From assembly GCF_016801865.2 (NCBI RefSeq), contig NC_068937.1, positions 35,820,637 to 35,884,636 of the forward strand: a stretch of DNA of 64,000 bases, read 5' to 3'. Shown one piece after another: positions 47,900 through 58,011 of the stretch. How positions within the stretch are numbered: position 1 is the first letter of the stretch; every line of letters starts with the position of its first letter. The notes beneath the pieces are model-generated. The model was given only the letters and a program-made list of their open reading frames with translations. It was not told the origin of the DNA and searched no databases. The DNA comes from Culex pipiens pallens (taxonomy: Eukaryota > Arthropoda > Insecta > Diptera > Culicidae). The translations under genes and the position numbers were made by a program.

Positions 47900-48936
47900 A
47901 AGAAGTGAAGAAGTGAAGAAGTGAAGAAGTGAAGAAGTGAAGAAGTGAAGAAGTGAAGAAGTGAAGAAGTGAAGAAGTGAAGAAGTGAAGAAGTGAAGAA
48001 GTGAAGAAGTGAAGAAGTGAAGAAGTGAAGAAGTGAAGAAGTGAAGAAGTGAAGAAGTGAAGAAGTGAAGAAGTGAAGAAGTGAAGAAGTGAAGAAGTGA
48101 AGAAGTGAAGAAGTGAAGAAGTGAAGAAGTGAAGAAGTGAAGAAGTGAAGAAGTGAAGAAGTGAAGAAGTGAAGAAGTGAAGAAGTGAAGAAGTGAAGAA
48201 GTGAAGAAGTGAAGAAGTGAAGAAGTGAAGAAGTGAAGAAGTGAAGAAGTGAAGAAGTGAAGAAGTGAAGAAGTGAAGAAGTGAAGAAGTGAAGAAGTGA
48301 AGAAGTGAAGAAGTGAAGAAGTGAAGAAGTGAAGAAGTGAAGAAGTGAAGAAGTGAAGAAGTGAAGAAGTGAAGAAGTGAAGAAGTGAAGAAGTGAAGAA
48401 GTGAAGAAGTGAAGAAGTGAAGAAGTGAAGAAGTGAAGAAGTGAAGAAGTGAAGAAGTGAAGAAGTGAAGAAGTGAAGAAGTGAAGAAGTGAAGAAGTGA
48501 AGAAGTGAAGAAGTGAAGAAGTGAAGAAGTGAAGAAGTGAAGAAGTGAAGAAGTGAAGAAGTGAAGAAGTGAAGAAGTGAAGAAGTGAAGAAGTGAAGAA
48601 GTGAAGAAGTGAAGAAGTGAAGAAGTGAAGAAGTGAAGAAGTGAAGAAGTGAAGAAGTGAAGAAGTGAAGAAGTGAAGAAGTGAAGAAGTGAAGAAGTGA
48701 AGAAGTGAAGAAGTGAAGAAGTGAAGAAGTGAAGAAGTGAAGAAGTGAAGAAGTGAAGAAGTGAAGAAGTTAAGAAGTGAAGAAGTGAAGAAGTGAAGAA
48801 GTGAAGAAGTGAAGAAGTGAAGAAGTGAAGAAGTGAAGAAGTGAAGAAGTGAAGAAGTGAATAAGTGAAGAAGTGAAGAAGTGAAGAAGTGAAGAAGTGA
48901 AGAAGTGAAGAAGTGAAGAAGTGAAGAAGTGAAGAA
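47900..48936 (+). repeat. (AAGAAGTG)n octamer array, about 130 copies
   Basis: An almost perfect 8-bp tandem over 1,037 bp; I see only two interruptions, TTAAG near 48768 and AATAAG near 48860. The minus-strand frame of 395 codons across it is a consequence of a stop-free 24-bp super-period, not a gene. Confidence 0.95.
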
Positions 48937-49649
48937 TTTTTTCATATTATCCTTAGTATGTACTTTTTGTGTTCACCTCTCTTTTGAGGCCGGCAACGAA
49001 GTTATAAAATTTCCAATCTCTTTAAAATCATCCAATAAAACTAATTGAATGATTCAATCAAACGTGTCCACTCAATTTTCACCACAAGGCCTAAAAAGGA
49101 AAATCCCATTAAAGTGGCCCATTTGACCACAACCTTCCGGATAAAAGGGGCGCCCTGCCGAAACACATTAGTGACAAATGTGTGGCACATTTCAATTGGC
49201 TGGCCCCAAGTGGTAAGCCATCAACCATTCGACTTTTAAGGCACCATTAGTCCCGGGGTGGAAATGTAACTAACCACAAAAGACTCCGGCCGAATGGGTT
49301 CCATCCGCAGCATCACCTTTTTTTCTCCACCAGAATTTTCCTTCTTCTTCGCAAATTGAAGAATGAAAACGAGCTGTCAAGAGGTCACCATTGGGCCACC
49401 TTAATCGAACCACGCACGGTCACGAAAAGAAAAAATAAATCATGACAGCATTTGTAACTACACCCTAACGGTCAGTGGTCATCACAAATCAGAAGAAAAG
49501 GGCCGGTAATTTATTGATTACATTTGTGCTGGCAGCGGAATCCTTCCGGGAAATGTCTCGGGAAAGGGGCCTCTCGAGTATGTGACTTTAATTCTATTAG
49601 GAAACGGACTATTGGGTCATCGACATCCAAACTCGGCTATTAACTTTTA
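48937..49649. other. Unassigned spacer
   Basis: Fairly GC-rich, apparently single-copy sequence. No gene recognised. Confidence 0.4.
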
Positions 49650-51154
49650 TTTTGTAAATTTTGTAAATTTTGTAAATTTTGTAAATTTTGTAAATTTTGT
49701 AAATTTTGTAAATTTTGTAAATTTTGTAAATTTTGTAAATTTTGTAAATTTTGTAAATTTTGTAAATTTTGTAAATTTTGTAAATTTTGTAAATTTTGTA
49801 AATTTTGCAAATTTTGTAAATTTTGTAAATTTTGTAAATTTTGTAAATTTTGTAAATTTTGTAAATTTTGTAAATTTTGTAAATTTTGTAAATTTTGTAA
49901 ATTTTGTAAATTTTGTAAATTTTGTAAATTTTGTAAATTTTGTAAATTTTGTAAATTTTGTAAATTTTGTAAATTTTGTAAATTTTGTAAATTTTGTAAA
50001 TTTTGTAAATTTTGTAAATTTTGTAAATTTTGTAAATTTTGTAAATTTTGTAAATTTTGTAAATTTTGTAAATTTTGTAAATTTTGTAAATTTTGTAAAT
50101 TTTGTAAATTTTGTAAATTTTGTAAATTTTGTAAATTTTGTAAATTTTGTAAATTTTGTAAATTTTGTAAATTTTGTAAATTTTGTAAATTTTGTAAATT
50201 TTGTAAATTTTGTAAATTTTGTAAATTTTGTAAATTTTGTAAATTTTGTAAATTTTTTAAATTTTTTAAATTTTGTAAATTTTGTAAATTTTGTAAATTT
50301 TGTAAATTTTGTAAATTTTGTAAATTTTGTAAATTTTGTAAATTTTGTAAATTTTGTAAATTTTGTAAATTTTGTAAATTTTGTAAATTTTGTAAATTTT
50401 GTAAATTTTGTAAATTTTGTAAATTTTGTAAATTTTGTAAATTTTGTAAATTTTGTAAATTTTGTAAATTTTGTAAATTTTGTAAATTTTGTAAATTTTG
50501 TAAATTTTGTAAATTTTGTAAATTTTGTAAATTTTGTAAATTTTGTAAATTTTGTAAATTTTGTAAATTTTGTAAATTTTGTAAATTTTGTAAATTTTGT
50601 AAATTTTGTAAATTTTGTAAATTTTGTAAATTTTGTAAATTTTGTAAATTTTGTAAATTTTGTAAATTTTGTAAATTTTGTAAATTTTGTAAATTTTGTA
50701 AATTTTGTAAATTTTGTAAATTTTGTAAATTTTGTAAATTTTGTAAATTTTGTAAATTTTGTAAATTTTGTAAATTTTGTAAATTTTGTAAATTTTGTAA
50801 ATTTTGTAAATTTTGTAAATTTTGTAAATTTTGTAAATTTTGTAAATTTTGTAAATTTTGTAAATTTTGTAAATTTTGTAAATTTTGTAAATTTTGTAAA
50901 TTTTGTAAATTTTGTAAATTTTGTAAATTTTGTAAATTTTGTAAATTTTGTAAATTTTGTAAATTTTGTAAATTTTGTAAATTTTGTAAATTTTGTAAAT
51001 TTTGTAAATTTTGTAAATTTTGTAAATTTTGTAAATTTTGTAAATTTTGTAAATTTTGTAAATTTTGTAAATTTTGTAAATTTTGTAAATTTTGTAAATT
51101 TTGTAAATTTTGTAAATTTTGTCAATTTTGTCAATTTTGTCAATTTTGTCAATT
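49650..51154 (+). repeat. (TTTTGTAAA)n 9-bp array, about 167 copies
   Basis: Nearly all units are TTTTGTAAA, with rare variants: one GCAAA near 49808 and a TTTTTTAAA pair near 50255-50272. The last four units switch to TTTTGTCAA directly before the SINE at 51155. Stop-free frames of more than 500 codons on both strands follow from the 9-bp period. Confidence 0.97.
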
Positions 51155-51372
51155 AAAAAAAAAACATAATCCCGGTACGAGAATCGAACTCAAGACCTCT
51201 GGATTGGAAATCCAGCACGCCGCTAGTCGAAACCCATCCTCTACCGGTCAGTATTCCCAGTGAGCATATTAACTCTTTAAAGGGATCTGACTTTTCCGAG
51301 CCAGACAGGAATCGAACCCATCACCTTCCGCTTACAAGGCGAAACCCGTAACCTCACGGCCACGGAAGCTCG
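51155..51372 (-). mobile_element. Dimeric tRNA-like SINE, resembles Twin
   Basis: On the minus strand two tRNA-like modules lie in tandem. Module one (51371-51297, 75 nt) has the A-box word GTGGCCGTGAGGTTACGGG, an anticodon arm TTCGC/GCGGA with loop CTTGTAA, and T-arm GGGTTCGATTCC. Module two (51248-51171, 78 nt) has acceptor pairing CCGGTA/TACCGG, anticodon arm CTGGA/TCCAG with loop TTTCCAA, and T-arm GAGTTCGATTCTC. They are separated by 48 nt and followed by ten T, a pol III stop. The total of about 218 bp and the two-tRNA layout fit Twin, a SINE described from Culex pipiens (recalled, not searched). It lies between two arrays of 9-bp repeats and encodes no protein. Confidence 0.75.
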
Positions 51373-51382
51373 AATTTGATTG

Positions 51383-51941
51383 AATTTTGTAAATTTTGTA
51401 AATTTTGTAAATTTTGTAAATTTTGTAAATTTTGTAAATTTTGTAAATTTTGTAAATTTTGTAAATTTTGTAAATTTTGTAAATTTTGTAAATTTTGTAA
51501 ATTTTGTAAATTTTGTAAATTTTGTAAATTTTGTAAATTTTGTAAATTTTGTAAATTTTGTAAATTTTGTAAATTTTGTAAATTTTGTAAATTTTGTAAA
51601 TTTTGCAAATTTTGTAAATTTTGTAAATTTTGTAAATTTTGTAAATTTTGTAAATTTTGTAAATTTTGTAAATTTTGTAAATTTTGTAAATTTTGTAAAT
51701 TTTGTAAATTTTGTAAATTTTGTAAATTTTGTAAATTTTGTAAATTTTGTAAATTTTGTTAATTTTGTTAATTTTGTTAATTTTGTTAATTTTGTTAATT
51801 TTGTTAATTTTGTTAATTTTGTTAATTTTGTTAATTTTGTTAATTTTGTTAATTTTGTTAATTTTGTTAATTTTGTTAATTTTGTTAATTTTGTTAATTT
51901 TGTTAATTTGGTTAATTTTGTTTATTTTGTTAATTTTGTTA
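51383..51941 (+). repeat. 9-bp array in two blocks: TTTTGTAAA then TTTTGTTAA
   Basis: About 41 copies of TTTTGTAAA (to about 51757) switch abruptly to about 20 copies of TTTTGTTAA, with only a few mixed units at the very end. It abuts the SINE on the left and an inverted-repeat element on the right. Confidence 0.95.
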
Positions 51942-53328
51942 AAAAAATGGAGCACGCAAAATAATATTCATAGTGAAGAGCACAATCGTCGTGCCCCTCG
52001 TCCGTTTCCCTAAAAGAGTGCCCCTCGCTTTTGACAGATAGACAGCTTCGAGAGAGCAGTAACAAAATGTAAACTGATTTACATATATTAAAATGGAAAA
52101 AAATCGTGAAATTATTCAAAAAATAAAGTTCTGAAAATTTATATAACAACTTTTTACAGTATATTTTTTAAAATAAATTAAATTTATTTTGTTAATTTTG
52201 TTAATGTTGTTAATTTTGTCAATTTTGTTAATTTTGTTAATTCTGTTAATTTTTTTTATTTTGTTTGTTTGTTAATTTTGTTAATTTTGTTAATTTAGTT
52301 GATTTTGTTATTTTTTATAATTTTGTTAATTTTGTTTATTTTTTAATTTTGTCAATTTTGTTTATTTTGGTAATTTTGTAAATTTTGTAAATTTTGTAAA
52401 TTTTGTAAATTTTGTAAATTTTGTAAATTTTGTAATTTTGTTAATTTTGTAAATTTTGTAAATTTTGTTAATTTTGTTAATTTTGTTGATTTTTGTAATT
52501 TTGTTAATTTTGTTAATTTTGTATTTTTTTTTTGATTTTGTTAATTTTATTAATATTATTGTCGATTGATGATTGTTTAGTTTTTACTGTTTATTATTTA
52601 TAAAATTTCACTGGTTTTTAGCTTTTTCTGAATTTGAATTTCCTTCGATTTTTTTGGTTTTTTCAACAACTTTCCATCAACTTCATCATAAACAACTACT
52701 ATCAAGTGAAACGTTGCCTTTCCCTAGCTGCCTTAAATCACTCTTCATCATTTCAAACAACTGCCAACGACGACGATGGAACAACATTCTTGGCCTTGGC
52801 AAGTCGTTTGTATGAGCAAGTGTCCCTCTCTCGCTCCCCATTCCCTGAAGAGCCGTCCTCTTCATGTCCTTCTGGACGCAGCGAACTCCAGTTTCAAAAC
52901 CAAGAAAATACAAAAAAACAGCAGCAATTCTTTCTGGCGTTCATCTTGCTCTTATCTGGTCTGGGAAGAAATATTTATTTAAATATTTCAAAGTGAATGG
53001 GTTTTTTTTGTTGCGTTTCGTTTTGCGGGTGAAAAATCTAACTGCTTCCTTGATGTTTGGAGAAAAATTACTTCACAAAATAAATTTAATTGACTTTAAC
53101 AAATATACTGTAAAAAGTTGTTATGGAAACTTTCAGAACTTTATTTTTTGAATAATTTCATGATATTTTTCCATTTTCGTATATTTAAAGCAGTGCACAT
53201 TTTGTTACTGCTCTCTCGATGCTGTCTATCTGTCAAAAGCGAGGGGCACTCTTGTAGGGAAACGGACGAGGGGCACGACGATTGTGCTCTTCACTATGAA
53301 TATTATTTTGCGTGCTCCATTTTTTTTT
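51941..53328. mobile_element. Inverted-repeat element with about 245-bp arms
   Basis: The left arm (51941-52190) begins ATGGAGCACGCAAAATAATA. The right arm (53076-53328) is its inverse, ending in CGTGCTCCAT plus a T run. The arms agree over about 245 bp with few differences, including GAGGGGCACTC, GTCTATCTGTCAAAAGCGAG and the inner word AACTTTTTACAGTATATTT. The interior contains a decayed 9-bp array (52187-52560) and 500 bp of other sequence with short frames of no known family. It looks like a MITE or foldback element; a hairpin transcript is possible. Confidence 0.75.
52187..52560 (+). repeat. Decayed TTTTGTNAA array
   Basis: Units of TTTTGTTAA and TTTTGTAAA interrupted by many substitutions and length changes. 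It starts exactly at the inner edge of the left arm of the surrounding inverted-repeat element, whose last bases are AAATTTATTTTGT. This is the least pure 9-bp array here and thus probably older. Confidence 0.8.
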
Positions 53329-54385
53329 CAACCCAGCTTGGGTTACGCTTGAATCGTACCAAAGTGGGAAGAACATGAATTGAGAAGAATATTTCTTTAT
53401 GGCTTGATTGAAAAGGCATTGTAACGTAGTTTGCGGACACACCCTTTCCTGTCTTTGGTCCACTCTGTTTAGTTTGAAGTATGGACTTGAAGATGCTTTT
53501 TTATGGGTACTTCCTTCCATTATGCAGTGAATTGTAAGGGGAAACTTCACCGGAAGAATTTAATAATTGTAAATAGTTACGTTGTGAAAAGGGAAGCACT
53601 GATGTGAAATGAAAATGTTTGCATGCTGCAAATAACAGGAAAAAGTTGTTTAATTGGGCAGAGCTTACATTTTAGCAACAAAGCACGAGTAAACTTGATT
53701 ACAACGAGTCTTTAAAAATTCCCACAAAAAAAGCAGAACACTTCTAGCTTCAAGTTCCCACAGACAGTCTTCAGGGAATTTAGGAGCAAAAAGCTCTTAC
53801 AAAGGCGGACAAAAAAAGGAAGCACCTGCGTATGACGTCCCCAGATGGCGAAGGTATGGCCAGGTAAAATCCGACGAAAAAAAAGAAGCAAGCTCCGGTC
53901 CCTAGTTGAGGGAAGATTTTTTCTTCCTTCATTGTCCAAGATTCCAGCGTCAGCTCGATCGGATATCGATTGCAGAGGAAATTGAACCCATCGAGGTGAA
54001 CGGAAGACTTTAATCCAGGATTTCCGATTTTTTGGCGCGAGTATTTCTTGAGAATCTTCAAAAAAGGAAGCCATCGTTTGATGGTTTTTTGGCGAATCTT
54101 GCGAGATAATTCTCATAAACTAGCATTTTTTTTCTCATGTTTAGCTTCATCCCGATGGTGCTTTAATGTTTTGTCAACACAATTTCCCCTGAAACTTGTT
54201 GGGCGTTCCATTTTGGGAACGATTTAACGAGAATTAGATCCTCTCTGCCGAGAAGGAAAAAATGTTTATCTGACGCATCGATCCATGAATTTCCGACGCA
54301 TTTTGGTTCCAAACCTTGCCAGTTAGGGCGGTTCTCTTACACTGTTTTATTGATTTGATTTTGGAAAAAAATATAACTAAATATT
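53329..54385. other. Unassigned spacer
   Basis: No gene recognised; frames on the minus strand at 53712-54116 have no domain. Moderately GC-rich and apparently single-copy. Confidence 0.4.
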
Positions 54386-54647
54386 GCCAACTGCCAACTG
54401 CTAACTGCCATCTGCCAACTGCCAACTGCCAACTGCCAACTGCCAACTGCCAACTGCCAACTGCCAACTGCCAACTGCCAACTGCCAACTGCCAACTGCC
54501 AACTGCCAACTGCCAACTGCCAACTGCCAACTGCCAACTGCCAACTGCCAACTGCCAACTGCCAACTGCCATCTGCCATCTGCCATCTGCCATCTGCCAT
54601 CTGCCATCTGCCATCTGCCATCTGCCACCTGCCAACTGCCAACTGCC
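54386..54647 (+). repeat. (CCAACTG)n heptamer array with CCATCTG block
   Basis: About 26 units, mostly CCAACTG, change to a block of eight CCATCTG units at about 54569-54626, then one CCACCTG and two CCAACTG. The frames of 75-221 codons over it are repeat products. Confidence 0.95.
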
Positions 54648-55289
54648 TAGTGTCGAACTTAGTCTAGCAAACTGAAAAAAACCTACCCAAATCAGAACCA
54701 CCCTAACCCAACAACAAAAAAACCCCGTTCCATCACTGAAGGGGTGGTTCCCTTTTTCACGTAGCTCCCTATTTTTCGGGAGCTCGCAAAAATTGTTTAC
54801 TTTTCTCGTGTGGTTTGCGTTCACTTCCGACCGCAGCGGCCGGAAGAACTGCCGTCGAAAATCTTTACAAAAAGACTGCCTGCCTCGGTTGCGTTTCAAT
54901 ACGCAGATTAAAGCGGCAAATTTAAAGGCAGAAAGAGAGGGTGGAGCGAAAAATAAACTCTTCTGGTGAAGGGGAATGTGAGAAATGTGCAGGATTTTCG
55001 CAATAATTCTACGATATGAGGATTTCAGACGATTGCTGCCAACGGGTGAGGTAGGGGGTATTGATAAATGTGTATCAAAATAAACATATGAAAGGGCTTT
55101 TCTCGGGAAATGAGTTTTTAGACGGGAACAAATCGTGTGAAATGAATTCCGAGACGATTGAAGTGTTTTGAGTAGAGTTTGGCGGAATTTTTGTATGGAA
55201 AGCGTCGGATCTAAACATAAAAAGAATATAAACCAGTATAAACCATTGAAATTATTATTAAAAAGAGCACTTAAAATGAGAAAAAATAT
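54648..55289. other. Unassigned spacer
   Basis: No gene recognised between the heptamer array and the long 9-bp array. Confidence 0.4.
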
Positions 55290-57640
55290 ACAAAATTAAC
55301 AAAATTGACAAAATTGACAAAATTGACAAAATTGACAAAATTGACAAAATTGACAAAATTGACAAAATTGACAAAATTGACAAAATTGACAAAATTGACA
55401 AAATTGACAAAATTGACAAAATTGACAAAATTGACAAAATTGACAAAATTGACAAAATTGACAAAATTGACAAAATTGACAAAATTGACAAAATTGACAA
55501 AATTGACAAAATTGACAAAATTGACAAAATTGACAAAGTTGATAAATTGACAAAATTGACAAAATTGACAAAATTGACAAAATTGACAAAATAGGCAAAA
55601 TTGACAAAATTGACGAAATTGACAAAATTGACAAAATTGACAAAATTGACAAAATTGACAAAATTGACAAAATTGACAAAATTGACCAAATTGACAAAAT
55701 TGACAAAATTGACAAAATTGACAAAATTGAGAAAATTGAGAAAATTGACAAAATTGACAAAATTGACAAAATTGACAAAATTGACAAAATTGACAAAATT
55801 GACAAAATTGACAAAATTGACAAAATTGACAAAATTGACAAAATTGACAAAATTGACAAAATTGACAAAATTGACAAAATTGACAAAATTGACAAAATTG
55901 ACAAAATTGACAAAATTGACAAAATTGACAAAATTGACAAAATTGACAAAATTGACAAAATTGACAAAATTGACAAAATTGACAAAATTGACAAAATTGA
56001 CAAAATTGACAAAATTGACAAAATTGACAAAATTGACAAAATTGACAAAATTGACAAAATTGGCAAAATTGACAAAATTGACAAAATTGACAAAATTGAC
56101 AAAATTGACAAAATTGACAAAATTGACAAAATTGACAAAATTGACAAAATTGACAAAATTGACAAAATTGACAAAATTGACAAAAATTGACAAAATTGAC
56201 AAAATTGACAAAATTGACAAAATTGACAAAATTGACAAAATTGACAAAATTGACAAAATTGACAAAATTGACAAAATTGACAAAATTGACAAAATTGACA
56301 AAATTGACAAAATTGACAAAATTGACAAAATTGACAAAATTAACAAAATTGACAAAATTGACAAAATTGACAAAATTGACAAAATTGACAAAATTGACAA
56401 AATTGACAAAATTGACAAAATTGACAAAATTGACAAAATTGACAAAATTGACAAAATTGACAAAATTGACAAAATTGACAAAATTGACAAAATTGACAAA
56501 ATTGACAAAATTGACAAAATTGACAAAATTGACAAAATTGACAAAATTGACAAAATTGACAAAATTGACAAAATTGACAAAATTGACAAAATTGACAAAA
56601 TTGACAAAATTGACAAAATTGACAAAATTGACAAAATTGACAAAATTGACAAAATTGACAAAATTGACAAAATTGACAAAATTGACAAAATTGACAAAAT
56701 TGACAAAATTGACAAAATTGACAAAATTGACAAAATTGACAAAATTGACAAAATTGACAAAATTGACAAAATTGACAAAATTGACAAAATTGACAAAATT
56801 GACAAAATTGACAAAATTGACAAAATTGACAAAATTGACAAAATTGACAAAATTGACAAAATTGACAAAATTGACAAAATTGACAAAATTGACAAAATTG
56901 ACAAAATTGACAAAATTGACAAAATTGACAAAATTGACAAAATTGACAAAATTGACAAAATTGACAAAATTGACAAAATTGACAAAATTGACAAAATTGA
57001 CAAAATTGACAAAATTGACAAAATTGACAAAATTGACAAAATTGACAAAATTGACAAAATTGACAAAATTGACAAAATTGACAAAATTGACAAAATTGAC
57101 AAAATTGACAAAATTGACAAAATTGACAAAATTGACAAAATTGACAAAATTGACAAAATTGACAAAATTGACAAAATTGACAAAATTGACAAAATTGACA
57201 AAATTGACAAAATTGACAAAATTGACAAAATTGACAAAATTGACAAAATTGACAAAATTGACAAAATTGACAAAATTGACAAAATTGACAAAATTGACAA
57301 AATTGACAAAATTGACAAAATTGACAAAATTGACAAAATTGACAAAATTGACAAAATTGACAAAATTGACAAAATTGACAAAATTGACAAAATTGACAAA
57401 ATTGACAAAATTGACAAAATTGACAAAATTGACAAAATTGACAAAATTGACAAAATTGACAAAATTGACAAAATTGACAAAATTGACAAAATTGACAAAA
57501 TTGACAAAATTGACAAAATTGACAAAATTGACAAAATTGACAAAATTGACAAAATTGACAAAATTGACAAAATTGACAAAATTGACAAAATTGACAAAAT
57601 TTACAAAATTTACAAAATTGACAAAATTGATAAAAATGAC
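55290..57640 (-). repeat. (TTTTGTCAA)n 9-bp array, inverted, about 260 copies
   Basis: On the plus strand the unit is AAAATTGAC, the inverse of TTTTGTCAA. It is thus the same 9-bp family as at 49650-51941, turned round and fixed for C at the variable base. Small irregularities sit at 55538-55600 (a shortened unit and GGCAAA), near 55691 (GACC), 55728-55742 (GAGAAA pair) and 56183 (one extra A). The left and right edges carry TTAAC and TTTAC variants. Frames up to 885 codons over it are artefacts. Confidence 0.97.
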
Positions 57641-58011
57641 AATGAGAAATGAGAAATGAGAAATGAGAAATGAGAAATGAGAAATGAGAAATGAGAAATG
57701 AGAAATGAGAAATGAGAAATGAGAAATGAGAAATGAGAAATGAGAAATGAGAAATGAGAAATGAGAAATGAGAAATGAGAAATGAGAAATGAGAAATGAG
57801 AAATGAGAAATGAGAAATGACAAATGACAAATGACAAATGACAAATGACAAATGACAAATGACAAATGACAAATGACAAATGACAAATGACAAATGACAA
57901 ATGACAAATGACAAATGACAAATGACAAATGGCAAATGAGTAATGAGTAATGAGTAATGAGTAATGAGTAATGAGTAATGAGTAATGAGAAATATGTAAT
58001 GAGAAATGAGA
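57641..58011 (+). repeat. ATGANNN heptamer array in three blocks
   Basis: About 25 GAGAAAT units (57641-57817) switch to about 16 GACAAAT units (57818-57930), then after one GGCAAAT to about seven GAGTAAT units (57939-57988), followed by decay. It abuts the 9-bp array directly, through the hybrid stretch AAAAATGACAATGAGAAATG. Confidence 0.95.

Noticed and set aside
47900..48936. CRISPR-like array
   Set aside because: There are no unique spacers; units are contiguous and the organism is an insect.
47758..48945. 395-codon minus-strand frame of FFTSSLLH repeats
   Set aside because: The 8-bp unit repeats in phase every 24 bp with no stop; the few non-repeat residues at the end are not recognisable.
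49582..51156. Open frames of more than 500 codons on both strands (NFV and KFT repeats)
   Set aside because: They follow from a stop-free 9-bp tandem unit, which stays open in several frames at once. No sequence outside the repeat supports a protein.
51171..51248. Functional tRNA-Gly (loop TTTCCAA)
   Set aside because: The D arm does not fold normally and the module is the second half of the same SINE.
51297..51371. Functional tRNA-Thr (loop CTTGTAA)
   Set aside because: The acceptor stem has at least two mismatches and the module is one half of a dimeric SINE, so a working tRNA is unlikely.
51922..53378. Similar short peptides read from both arms of the inverted-repeat element
   Set aside because: The likeness is expected because the arms are inverted copies; the frames have stops nearby and no known domain.
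54234..54899. 221-codon minus-strand frame with QLAVGSW repeats
   Set aside because: It is the translated heptamer array with random flanks, and two other frames are open over the same region.
55258..57935. Open frames of 295-885 codons over the inverted 9-bp array and heptamers
   Set aside because: Same cause. Several overlapping frames on both strands are open across the same bases, which real genes do not do.
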